Source of the DNA: DASUFH01 sp036274645 | GTDB lineage: Bacteria; Acidobacteriota; Terriglobia; 20CM-2-55-15 | Length of the DNA stretch: 13,892 nt | Direction: 5' to 3' | NCBI GenBank assembly: GCA_036274645.1 | Contig: DASUFH010000299.1 | Coordinates: 1-13,892 of the forward strand | In this document: in pieces, positions 5,832-13,239 of the stretch | Numbering within the stretch: position 1 is the stretch's first letter | Layout of the letters: every line of letters begins with the position of its first letter | Translations under genes and position numbers: made by a program | Notes under the pieces: model-generated | Told to the model about the DNA's origin: nothing | Seen by the model: only the letters and a program-made list of their open reading frames with translations | Databases searched by the model: none

Positions 5832-6985
5832 ATGCAGAACATTCTCGATCGAACGGTAACCCTGGTGCTGGCCGGCGGCCGTGGGGAACGGCTGGCGCCG
5901 CTGACCTGCGAACGTTCCAAACCGGCCGTACCCTTCGGGGACCGCTGCATTATCGATTTCGTTCTCGAGAATTGCCTGCAATCGAACCTCAATCATCCCT
6001 TCATCGTCACCCAATACCAATCAGCCCACCTCACACGGCACGTCGGACGGTGGTGGCGGTGTCATCCGGACTTCCGTCCGAATGCGACCGCCGCCCCCGT
6101 CTGCGTGCCCGCCCCCCAAACAAACTACGCTGGAACCGCGAGCGCACTCTTTCGCAACCTGCGGCTGGCGCCCGCCGGAACCGAACATGTGCTCGTCCTC
6201 TCGGCCGATCACATTTATGACATGGACTACCGGAACCTGCTCGCGGCCCACGCCGCAAGTGGCGCCGATGTGACGCTGGGATCGATCGTTTACCCGAGCG
6301 CGTCGTCCCACCAGTTCGGCATCCTTGAAGTGGACGCGACGGACCACATCGTCGGCTTCCAAGAGAAACCACGTTCGCCGAGGGAGTTGCCTGGCCAGCC
6401 CGGAAAGGTTCTGGCCAACATGGGCGTTTATGTTTTCCGCCGCGAGGCCCTCGGCGCCGCGCTCGCCGAAGACGCTGCCGATCCGCTGAGCGCGCACGAC
6501 ATCGGACGCAACATCCTGCCCAAGCTTGTCACCCACCTCAAGGTCTCGGCCTTCCGTTTTGAAGATCCCGAAACCGGCGCCCCCCGATACTGGCGGGATG
6601 TCGGCACGATCGACTCCTACTATGAAGCGAGCATGGAGTGGCTCCGCCGGCTTCCCGCATCGCATCAGCTGGCCGGCTCCCGATCGGTCATTTTTCCGGA
6701 AGCGCATGTTCATCCGAGCGCCGAGGTCATCGACTCGGTGCTGCTGCCGGGCGTTGTCGTCGGGCCGAAAGCCCGCGTGCGCGCGCCATCCTCGATGAAA
6801 ACGTTCAGGTGATGCGTGGTGGAATCGTGGACGCGGGTGAAGCCGACCGGCCCGGCTTCACCCGTACGGTCCGGGGCGTCGCGGTTGTCTCGGCCAACAC
6901 CATCGTGGCGCCGCGCGCAGACCGCAGCGAACGGCGAGTTACTCACTTTGAACCGAACCTCGAGGGCCTGACGCTTCCAATCTGA
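5832..6985 (+). pseudogene. glgC: Glucose-1-phosphate adenylyltransferase (ADP-glucose pyrophosphorylase), frameshifted
   Basis: The gene for the committed step of bacterial glycogen synthesis, making ADP-glucose from glucose-1-phosphate and ATP. Seen in order: the nucleotide loop LVLAGGRGERLAPLT, RSKPAVPFGDR, the catalytic-Asp motif SADHIYDMDY, QFGILEV with FQEKP (sugar-phosphate Lys), VLANMGVYVF, HDIGRNILPKLV and YWRDVGTIDSYYEA. The left-handed beta-helix domain starts with VIDSVLLPGVVVGPKARVR. At about 6780-6787, inside a GCGCGCGCC run, one base appears to be missing: the frame ends at TGA 6812, while the continuation ILDENVQVMRGGIVDAGEA runs on in another frame to 6985. With one base restored the protein has about 384 residues, near the family size. 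Either a recent null mutation or a sequencing error. The ATG at 5832 is preceded by AGGAAAGGG at longer than ideal spacing. Confidence 0.83.
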
Positions 6986-7475
6986 AGAAGTCCGGGGCGG
7001 AAGCCATCACGACGTCTCCCGTTTCGCCCTGGGCCATTTGCTGATGCAGCAGATCCCGCGCCTCGCTCAGCAGGTCGGTCAGCCCAGAGACCGAAAGTCC
7101 GAGAATGCGCCCCGCCTCCGAATACCGGAACCCCTGGCAATCGACCAGAAGGATGGGCTCACGATAGCCGAGCGGCAGGCGGGTCAGCGCGCGCGCAACG
7201 GCGCCCCCACAGGGCTCGCCCTCGGAAACCGGCTGCGCGATCCGCCGGACACCTGAAGCGCGACGCCGAATCGACCCGATCAGTTGCCGGAACAGCTCGA
7301 CTCGCCACTCCTGCTCGTCCATTTCCACTTTGAACGCTTTCGAAGCTCGCGCGCAGGCTTCGCTGACCGCCGCCTCCGCGCTGCGGCGATCCATAACGAG
7401 ACGAAGCGCCGTCTGGTAAAGACCGCCCAGCTGCGGAAGGGTCATTGCTTCGAATTGGGGATTAACTGCTCGCAT
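6939..7475 (-). CDS. Divergent ECF-like sigma factor without its own anti-sigma gene
   Basis: 178 residues with weak but consistent ECF layout: FEAMTLPQLGGLYQTALRLV (8-27) aligns with region 2 of the sigma factor at 5114-5665 (FEAVALPHLNDLYRTAVHLV), and LPLGYREPILLVDCQGFRYS with ILGLSVSGLTDLLSEARDLL forms region 4. The core-binding stretch that usually reads AEDLVQEAYLRAF is here AEAAVSEACARASKAF, losing acidic and aromatic residues that matter for core binding and DNA melting. A C-terminal tail of some 25 residues extends past region 4. It lies 99 bases downstream of an anti-sigma gene on the same strand. Its 3' end overlaps the restored glgC end by 47 bases. It may be a decaying paralogue or a specialised regulator. 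Confidence 0.7.
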   Translation of the reverse strand: MRAVNPQFEAMTLPQLGGLYQTALRLVMDRRSAEAAVSEACARASKAFKVEMDEQEWRVELFRQLIGSIRRRASGVRRIAQPVSEGEPCGGAVARALTRLPLGYREPILLVDCQGFRYSEAGRILGLSVSGLTDLLSEARDLLHQQMAQGETGDVVMASAPDFFRLEASGPRGSVQSE

Positions 7476-7574
7476 GGCTTGTTTCGGAAACGTTCGGCGA
7501 GCCGGCTGTTTTTCGGCTCTCAGGCGGTTAGATGAATCGGGCGCGGACGAGGATTCAAAAAATTTGGCGGGCGA

Positions 7575-7841
7575 TCAGGAGCCTGCGGCCGGTCCGGAAC
7601 CGGGAAGACCGGACGAGATTCTCGACCGGATGCGCTCGGCGACGCGGATGGAGACGTCTTCGGCGAGTTCAAACGATCCGCTGTCGGTCACAATACGCAG
7701 CGTCTTGCGTGTGGAGTCATATACCGCGCGACACGTCGTGCAGTGTTCCAGGTGCGCTTCAACCTGCCTGCGGAGATCGGCGACCAGTTCGTTATCGAGA
7801 TACCCCGACAATTCCGACAGAACGTCTTCACACTTAAACAT
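7575..7841 (-). CDS. Small zinc-finger anti-sigma factor
   Basis: 88 residues with Cys4-x25-His30-x3-Cys34-x2-Cys37 (HLEHCTTC), the same spacing as the other two anti-sigma proteins here. No transmembrane segment; the C-terminus is low-complexity Gly/Ser/Pro. ATG 7841 overlaps the 3' end of the fusion sigma gene by 8 bases, so translation is coupled and that protein is the likely partner. A cysteine-based zinc finger beside a sigma factor bearing a peroxidase-like domain suggests redox input, which is inference. Confidence 0.85.
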   Translation of the reverse strand: MFKCEDVLSELSGYLDNELVADLRRQVEAHLEHCTTCRAVYDSTRKTLRIVTDSGSFELAEDVSIRVAERIRSRISSGLPGSGPAAGS

Positions 7842-9060
7842 GAGCGGCCTTCTTTCCCAGAACGGGAGCGAGCGCTTCGCGCAACATCAGACGGCCACGC
7901 AAAAGACGCGACTTCATGGCCGGAATCCCGATCTGCAGAACCTCCGCGGTCTCCTCGGCAGACAACTGCTGTAGATCGCGCAGCGTCACCACGATCCGAT
8001 ATTTCACCGGCACCTTTAGCAATCCCTGTTCAACGTGGCGGCGCAGTTCCTCCCGGGAGTACAACTCCTCGGGATTGGCCTGCCAGTCGGCGATATTCTT
8101 CGACTGGTACACCGTTTCCTTGTCGGAATCGTCCGCATCGAGACTCTCCAGATCCTTTCTGGCCCGCAGCCGCTCGGCTCCCTCGTTGATGGCGATCCGG
8201 GTCAGCCACGTCACGAACTTCGAAGCGCCCTGGAAACCGCCCAGATGTTGGAAAGCCTTAAAAAACACGTTTTGAAGACCATCTTCCGCGTCGTCCGGGC
8301 TCCGGGTAATCGCCATCAGGGTTCGATAAATCCGTTGCTGGTGCCGTTGCGCCAACTCATCGAACGCCCGGAGATCGCCGGAGCGCGTCCTGCGCACGAG
8401 ATCCGCGTCGTCGTCCACCAACTCCGGCGCGGGCGCCTCTGCGCCCTGGTTCATTGGAATGGACCCAACGGAAGAAGGATTCAAAATCTTTTCTGCGCCC
8501 GGAGGAAGGCCCAGGAGCGTGTCCACCCGGAACGGATCAAAATCGGGAACCGTGCCCAGACCGAACGCCACGAAGTTGGCGAACTTGGCCAATCCCACGA
8601 CCAGGACCGCTTCGAGAATGTGGGCGTCCTCAAATCCCCGCGCGCGAAGGAGGTCCACATCGTCCGGTCCCACAGTCCGGGGATGGCTGTTCACCTTGGC
8701 GACAAAATCCAGCAGCGCCTTCTCGCGTTCCGGGATCTCGGCAGCGGTGTGATCGAACGCAATCTGTTCAGGCTCCGGGCCTTCGATTCCGAGCATCCGA
8801 ACCATCTCGCAGTGCGCGGTCACACAGTACGTGCTGAGGTTTCTGGAGGAACAGACCAGAAAGACATACTCCTTCAGCCGCCGCGTCAACGCGCTGTCAC
8901 GCACCATGACGGCCTCGAAGAGTCCCGCCTCCGCATTGATCAGATCCGGCCTGTTCGTCTGCGCGCGATAAAAATTGGGAATGAAACCGAAGGAGGCTTC
9001 GAAGTCGCGGAGGGCAGGGATATCCCGGGCATCGGCCGACGCGCCACGAATGTAGCTCAT
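7834..9060 (-). CDS. AhpD-like / peroxidase-related domain fused to ECF sigma factor
   Basis: 408 residues from ATG 9060, which has GGAGGT just upstream; the open frame extends further but without homology. Residues about 1-185 form a carboxymuconolactone-decarboxylase/AhpD fold of the peroxidase-related type (FGFIPNFYRA, then RLKEYVFLVCSSRNLSTYCV with TAH83, then LLRARGFEDAHILEAVLVVG). The family motif E..C..C...H appears as Glu64, Ser76, Cys79, His83: the first cysteine of CxxC is a serine. A linker leads to sigma region 2 (218-300: LVRRTRSGDLRAFDELAQRH, DAEDGLQNVFFKAF) and region 4 (345-397: KVPVKYRIVVTLRDLQQLSA, IPAMKSRLLRGRLMLRE). The joined protein is in one uninterrupted frame. Most likely the AhpD part senses peroxide, thiol state or a metabolite and controls the sigma part, but no such role is proven. 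Met203 could yield a sigma-only form, without a visible ribosome site. Confidence 0.88.
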   Translation of the reverse strand: MSYIRGASADARDIPALRDFEASFGFIPNFYRAQTNRPDLINAEAGLFEAVMVRDSALTRRLKEYVFLVCSSRNLSTYCVTAHCEMVRMLGIEGPEPEQIAFDHTAAEIPEREKALLDFVAKVNSHPRTVGPDDVDLLRARGFEDAHILEAVLVVGLAKFANFVAFGLGTVPDFDPFRVDTLLGLPPGAEKILNPSSVGSIPMNQGAEAPAPELVDDDADLVRRTRSGDLRAFDELAQRHQQRIYRTLMAITRSPDDAEDGLQNVFFKAFQHLGGFQGASKFVTWLTRIAINEGAERLRARKDLESLDADDSDKETVYQSKNIADWQANPEELYSREELRRHVEQGLLKVPVKYRIVVTLRDLQQLSAEETAEVLQIGIPAMKSRLLRGRLMLREALAPVLGKKAAHV

Positions 9061-9106
9061 CCCACCTCCACAGGCCGGAAATGGTAACACGAGTCCTGAT
9101 GGGCGG

Positions 9107-9403
9107 GTGCGCGTCGAAGCCTCGGCGCGAGCGGTGGAATCGCCCGGAGTCATCACTTATTACGCGCTGCAGTTTCCCACGGCTCGGCTGGGCATCATGT
9201 TCCGCCTCGGGCTCGTGTTCTTTGGCTGGCTTCGCATATCCGCCTGGACCGGACTCGTACTGTGGATTGCCCTGCAAATGCTGGGCGCGGCCATGCAGGT
9301 GGGCGGATTCACGAACGTCTCCGCCTTCGCTCATCCGGGTGGCGCAGGGGCCGGGGTGGCCGTCTGGTTTCTGCGGAGGAAGCTGGCGGCCGGGGCCGGG
9401 TGA
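9107..9403 (+). pseudogene. Rhomboid-family protease, C-terminal remnant
   Basis: A 98-codon frame whose second half reads like the last helices of a bacterial rhomboid: GVITYYALQFPTARLG, then hydrophobic segments (WTGLVLWIALQMLGAAM) and NVSAFAHPGGAGAGVAVWF, with the His of the catalytic dyad in the FAHPGGAGAG helix. The part before GVITYYALQFP, where the catalytic serine (GxSG) should be, is unrecognisable, and the N-terminal helices with the HxxxN motif are absent. An in-frame stop lies at 9086-9088. I infer a 5'-deleted remnant. Its broken end faces the sigma operon that starts at 9060. Confidence 0.6.
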
Positions 9404-9454
9404 TCGCAGGATTTCCGTACCAGAGCCGCCGGGCGCCAGGATCCGTTAGACCCG

Positions 9455-10459
9455 ATGGTAAGCTTCTTCGAAACCATGCGCTCCCGAACCTCCATGACCG
9501 TCTTCCTGATCGCGGCAATCAGCGCTCTGGCGTTTCCGGCCAGCGCGTCACTCGGCGTTCAATCCAGACTCGGCGCGGGCGACCATACGTTTTCGATCCG
9601 CCATGATGGACGCGCGCGGCGATATATCGCGCATGTGCCGTCCGGCGCCAGATCAGTGGCTTTGCCCGTCATGATCGCCTATCACGGAGGAGGCGGCGAA
9701 GCGCAGGGCTTCAAGGACTACGCGGGGCTTGACGTGGTAGCCGACCGGGAACACTTCATCGTGGTCTATCCCAACGGCACGGGGCTGCTGCCGAACCGTC
9801 TGCTGACGTTCAACGGCGGTGGCTGCTGCGGCTACGCCAAAGAAAACAACGTCGATGACGTCGGTTTCACGATGGCGATGCTCGACGACCTCGCGAAAAG
9901 AACGCGCATCGATCGCAATCGCATCTATGCCACGGGTCACTCCAATGGCGCGATTATGGCATATCGGCTGGCGGCGGAACGCGCAAACGAAATTGCGGCC
10001 ATCGTCCCGGTAGCCGGCGCCATGAGCGTCGACCGGTTCGCGCCGGCGCGGCCCGTCGCCGTGCTGGACATCCACAGCGTCGACGATCCACGGGCGCTGT
10101 ATGACGGCGGAATCGGCCCGCCCTTCCCTGGTACCAACCACCGCGAAACGCATCAACCGGTTCAGAAGGGCCTCGATCAGTGGATCCGCACAGACGGCTG
10201 CAACCCAACGCCCACGACGACCGAAACACGCCGCGGCAAACCGCGCGCGGCGGATGCGTCCCACACCGCCACGAAGCTCGTGTGGGCAGGCTGCAAGGGC
10301 AACGTCGAAATCGTCCACTGGAAAATCACCGGGGCGGGACACATGTGGCCCGGCGGCGGACGCGGCGGCCTCGCGGAAGCGCTCGTCGGACCCGCAACCT
10401 CAGTCATCGACGCGGCCGAAGAGGCCTGGAAATTCGCTTCGAGATTTCACCTGCGCTGA
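9455..10459 (+). CDS. Secreted LpqC / PHB-depolymerase-like esterase
   Basis: 334 residues, alpha/beta-hydrolase of the LpqC/feruloyl-esterase group. Residues 8-32 form a signal peptide (TVFLIAAISALAFPASA). Visible family marks: PVMIAYHGGGG (oxyanion region), FNGGGCCGYAKENNVDDVGF with the typical adjacent cysteines, nucleophile motif ATGHSNGA (Ser163), the acid in DIHSVDDPRALYDGG (Asp210 or 211) and ITGAGHMWPGG (His296). Such enzymes cleave ester bonds of polyhydroxyalkanoates or plant phenolic esters outside the cytoplasm; which one cannot be told here. ATG 9455 is used; ATG 9476 gives a more standard signal peptide, and neither has a strong ribosome site. It stands alone on the plus strand and converges on the SMP-30 operon. 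Confidence 0.87.
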   Translation: MVSFFETMRSRTSMTVFLIAAISALAFPASASLGVQSRLGAGDHTFSIRHDGRARRYIAHVPSGARSVALPVMIAYHGGGGEAQGFKDYAGLDVVADREHFIVVYPNGTGLLPNRLLTFNGGGCCGYAKENNVDDVGFTMAMLDDLAKRTRIDRNRIYATGHSNGAIMAYRLAAERANEIAAIVPVAGAMSVDRFAPARPVAVLDIHSVDDPRALYDGGIGPPFPGTNHRETHQPVQKGLDQWIRTDGCNPTPTTTETRRGKPRAADASHTATKLVWAGCKGNVEIVHWKITGAGHMWPGGGRGGLAEALVGPATSVIDAAEEAWKFASRFHLR

Positions 10460-10503
10460 TCTGGCGTCGGGACGACGATCCCTTTCCCAGAAGCGCATGC
10501 GGT

Positions 10504-10561
10504 CTCCCTGTCGCTTCGCTTCTCCCCGTTTGCAAAGGGGAAGGAGCGAAGCGGCAGGGGT
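10504..10561. repeat. Palindromic repeat in the convergent gap, possible bidirectional terminator
   Basis: Left arm 10506-10527 and right arm 10537-10559 pair along 22-23 bases with two mismatches and one bulge (CCCTGTCGCTTCGCT against AGCGAAGCGGCAGGG), with CCCCGTTTGCAAAGGGG at the loop. It sits between two converging genes, so transcription stop in both directions is plausible. No T tract is evident. Confidence 0.65.
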
Positions 10562-10605
10562 CATGCCACCGAGCGCCTTCGGGAAAGTGGCTCGGGGGCT
10601 CTCCT

Positions 10606-12252
10606 TCAGTTCGAACTCCGGCCAGCCACAGGGAGGCCTGCGCCGGGAATATTGAGCCGAATCCGGTAGAGGCCGGTTCGCGCGGTCAGATACAGCGCGC
10701 GGCCATCGGGATCTCCCCAGGCGAAATTGGCCGCAAGTTCGGGACCGCTGATCGTTCCCAGATGTTTCCCTTCCGCCGAGATGATCCAGAGTCCGCCGGG
10801 TCCGGACACATACACGTTTCCGGCTCGATCCACTTTCAGCCCATCCAGCGCAATCTCACCCGGCACGGCGGTCATGTCAAAGAAGACCTTGCCGTGGGAC
10901 AGCGACCCGTCGGATTCCACTTCGTATCGCATGACTACTTTCTTCTCCACGTCCCAGTTGTCCACGTAGAGATAGCGCTCGTCGGGCGAAAACGCGAGAC
11001 CGTTGGGTCCCTTCAGGTCCGTGGCCAGCAACTGCAGCCGGCCGTCCTTCAAGCGGAAGACGCCGCTGAACGGCAGCTCCTTCGCCGGATCCGCATACGT
11101 CTTCGGCAGTCCAAACGGAGGATCCGTGAAATACAACGCGCCATCGGACTTGTAGACGAGATCGTTGGGGCTGTTCAGGCGTTTGCCTTCATACCTGTCG
11201 GCGAGCACGGTCAGCGACCCGTTCTTCTCAAGGCGCGTGACCCGCCGGTTGCCGTGTTCATCGATGGTGAGGCGGCCTTCGGAATCGAGCGCGAGCCCGT
11301 TCGAACCCGGCTGGAAGTATTCGCCGATGTTGACGCCGGCGTATCCACTCTTCACGCGATACACCGACACCTGCCCATCCGGCGCCCAGCGATAGATCGT
11401 GTTCTCGTTGGGATCGGAGAACAGGAGATATCCGCCGTTTTCATTGACCCAGACCGGGCCTTCCGTAAAAGTGAATCCACCCGCCAGTTTCTCGATCGTT
11501 GCGCCGCGCGGCACGATGGCGTCGAGCGCCGGATCGCGCCGATCGATGGTGGTCATGGCCGGCTGAGCGGCTCCAATACCGCCAGGTCTGTAGAAATCGA
11601 GCGTGGCCGAACGAATCCAGATGTGATTCGCCGGCGGGTTGGAAAGAGGACCGTTCGCCGCAAGAATGGCAATCGTAAACTCCTCGCCACCTTGCAGGTC
11701 GCGTCCCACGACCACGCGGTTCGGCGCGTTGAATCCCGCCACCAGCGCGCCACCGGACGAACCGAGCACGATGGGCAGGCGGCCGTTCACCCAGACCTCC
11801 GCGTAGTCATCGACAACGATCTCGAAGACCGCGGTTGAACCTTTGATCTCGAACGCGCCGAGTTTCTCGGGCGCCTTGAACCGCAGGCGATACCACGCAA
11901 CGGATAACCTTCCCGGGCCGCGGCGTTCCTGCAGGCTTGCCGGATCGATGACGCTCCATGCTGAATCATCGAAGTCCGCCGCTCCCGCCTTCGGTGTCAC
12001 GTCATGTGTCCTGCTCTCCGGACCGCTGGCTTTCAAATCGGCGCCGGCATAGCGGTGGGTCGTTTCCACGATGCTCCCCTCGCTGAAGCGCCACTCCGCT
12101 CCGACCAGGCGCGCGCCCTCCCGGCTTCCCAGGTCCACAATGGCGTCCGCCCGCTTCGCCGGCGCGCTTGAGCTCACCTGCGCCGCCGCGGTCGCCGCGG
12201 CGGCGAGCAGGGCCGCCGCCATCCATACGCGAACAAGACGATGGCTAGTCAT
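10606..12252 (-). CDS. Secreted two-domain SMP-30/gluconolactonase-family protein
   Basis: 548 residues. A signal peptide covers about 1-25 (VWMAAALLAAAATAAAQ). Residues 90-225 look like a galactose-binding-type beta-sandwich (FDDSAWSVID, AWYRLRFKAPEKLG, AEVWVNGRLP), and 255-535 form the SMP-30 six-bladed propeller: FTFTEGPVWV (metal ligand Glu264), NSPNDLVYKSDGALYFTDPP (Asn363), GPNGLAFSPDERYLYVDNWD (Asn417) and ALDGLKVDRAGNVYVSGPGG (Asp470). SMP-30 proteins are metal-dependent lactonases, commonly for sugar lactones; the precursor peptide indicates periplasmic or extracellular action. The added sandwich domain makes it about twice the usual length of about 300. ATG 12252 has GGGAG upstream and overlaps the preceding gene by 8 bases, so the two are coupled. 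Confidence 0.88.
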   Translation of the reverse strand: MTSHRLVRVWMAAALLAAAATAAAQVSSSAPAKRADAIVDLGSREGARLVGAEWRFSEGSIVETTHRYAGADLKASGPESRTHDVTPKAGAADFDDSAWSVIDPASLQERRGPGRLSVAWYRLRFKAPEKLGAFEIKGSTAVFEIVVDDYAEVWVNGRLPIVLGSSGGALVAGFNAPNRVVVGRDLQGGEEFTIAILAANGPLSNPPANHIWIRSATLDFYRPGGIGAAQPAMTTIDRRDPALDAIVPRGATIEKLAGGFTFTEGPVWVNENGGYLLFSDPNENTIYRWAPDGQVSVYRVKSGYAGVNIGEYFQPGSNGLALDSEGRLTIDEHGNRRVTRLEKNGSLTVLADRYEGKRLNSPNDLVYKSDGALYFTDPPFGLPKTYADPAKELPFSGVFRLKDGRLQLLATDLKGPNGLAFSPDERYLYVDNWDVEKKVVMRYEVESDGSLSHGKVFFDMTAVPGEIALDGLKVDRAGNVYVSGPGGLWIISAEGKHLGTISGPELAANFAWGDPDGRALYLTARTGLYRIRLNIPGAGLPVAGRSSN

Positions 12253-13156
12253 TGTTGCCGCTCCCTTCCGCGCCGCGCCGCACCTTGACCACGTAGTAGT
12301 TCAGCGGTCCGGAGACCTGTTCGAACCAGTGCGGCACGCCGTTGGGCACGACGATGACATCGCCCCGGGCAATCGTGCGGCTCTGGCCGTCGCGTACCGA
12401 GGGCCCGCGGATCTCTCCCGGCGCCACCGTGGACGGATCGACAACCGAACCACCGGTCACGAACGTCGCGGAGCCCTCGAGCACATAAATGATGTCCGTG
12501 TCATCAGTGTGAACTTCCGCCATACCGTTGGCGTCACGATGGCTGGCGTGAATCATGTAGCTACCCTTGTTGACCAGGACCTCACCCTTTTTGAAAGCGT
12601 CATTCACGCGCTCCGCCTCCAGAAAGGTGATCTCACCGGCGCTCGGACGGCTGTCCATCGCCGCGGACATGGATTCCCGCTTCGCGGCGCCGGCGCCGAT
12701 GATCGCGAGTTCTTCGTCCTCCTGGGCTGACGACGCGCCGCTGACGCCAATCGCGCCGACGATCGTTCCGTCGATTTCAATCGGAATGCCACCCTGCAAT
12801 GGCGTAAACAGACTGTCGGGGAGCGCAACCATGGCCGTTCGACCGTTCTTGATCGCGTCTTCGAAGACCTTCGTGGGACGCTTGAAAAGCGCGGCGGTCC
12901 GCGCCTTTCCGATGGAGATGTTCGCCCCGGCGGAAAATGTGCCGTCGATTCGCTCCACAGCCATCAGGTTCCCGCCCTCGTCAACGACGGCAATCACTCC
13001 GGTCGTGTTCCGTTTCCGGGCTTCAGATACCGCCGCGGCAATGGCGGTACGCGCGCCGACGAGCGAAAGCCCCTTCTTTTCGACAACCTGGGCATTTGCG
13101 AAAGCCGCCGCCCCCAGACTGAAGGCGAGCGACGCAACTATAGTTCGTGTGTTCAT
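12245..13156 (-). CDS. Secreted GlcG/HbpS-like (DUF336) domain fused to a cupin
   Basis: 303 residues. Signal peptide 1-22 (TIVASLAFSLGAAAFANAQ). Residues 28-160 are a GlcG/HbpS-type domain (GVIAVVDEGGNLMAVERIDG, SIGKARTAALF, and the family hallmark GGIPIEIDGTIVGAIGVSGA); such domains bind haem or small molecules, and in HbpS act in redox sensing. Residues 190-293 form a cupin barrel with AEVHTDDTDIIYVLEGSATF (His216) and GDVIVVPNGVPHWFE (His276), likely metal-binding. AAGGAG lies 7 bases before ATG 13156. It sits between a DM13 protein and a lactonase-type protein on one strand, which suggests a periplasmic redox or sugar-acid pathway. Whether it is an enzyme or a binding protein cannot be decided from sequence. 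Confidence 0.85.
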   Translation of the reverse strand: MNTRTIVASLAFSLGAAAFANAQVVEKKGLSLVGARTAIAAAVSEARKRNTTGVIAVVDEGGNLMAVERIDGTFSAGANISIGKARTAALFKRPTKVFEDAIKNGRTAMVALPDSLFTPLQGGIPIEIDGTIVGAIGVSGASSAQEDEELAIIGAGAAKRESMSAAMDSRPSAGEITFLEAERVNDAFKKGEVLVNKGSYMIHASHRDANGMAEVHTDDTDIIYVLEGSATFVTGGSVVDPSTVAPGEIRGPSVRDGQSRTIARGDVIVVPNGVPHWFEQVSGPLNYYVVKVRRGAEGSGNND

Positions 13157-13193
13157 AAAACTGCTCCTTGCTTGTTCCTGGATGCTTTCAGCC

Positions 13194-13224
13194 GGCCGCG
13201 CCAGCGCCCAAAGGCGGCGCGGCC
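13194..13224 (-). other. Strong intergenic hairpin within the secreted-protein operon
   Basis: GGCCGCGCC at 13194-13202 pairs perfectly with GGCGCGGCC at 13216-13224 around a 13-base loop, between the DM13 gene stop (13240) and the GlcG-cupin start (13156). There is no T tract, so it may stabilise the upstream message or partially attenuate rather than terminate. Confidence 0.5.
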
Positions 13225-13239
13225 AGGATGCATTGCGGT

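Noticed and set aside
6021..6713. 230-codon open frame on the minus strand
   Set aside because: Antisense to glgC, which carries all the family motifs.
8035..9087. 350-codon open frame on the plus strand
   Set aside because: Antisense to the AhpD-sigma fusion, with no motif or ribosome site.
10180..11838. 552-codon open frame on the plus strand
   Set aside because: It overlaps the end of the esterase gene and runs antisense to the SMP-30 gene, which has clear domain motifs; its translation is Arg/His-rich with no recognisable motif, typical of GC-rich antisense frames.
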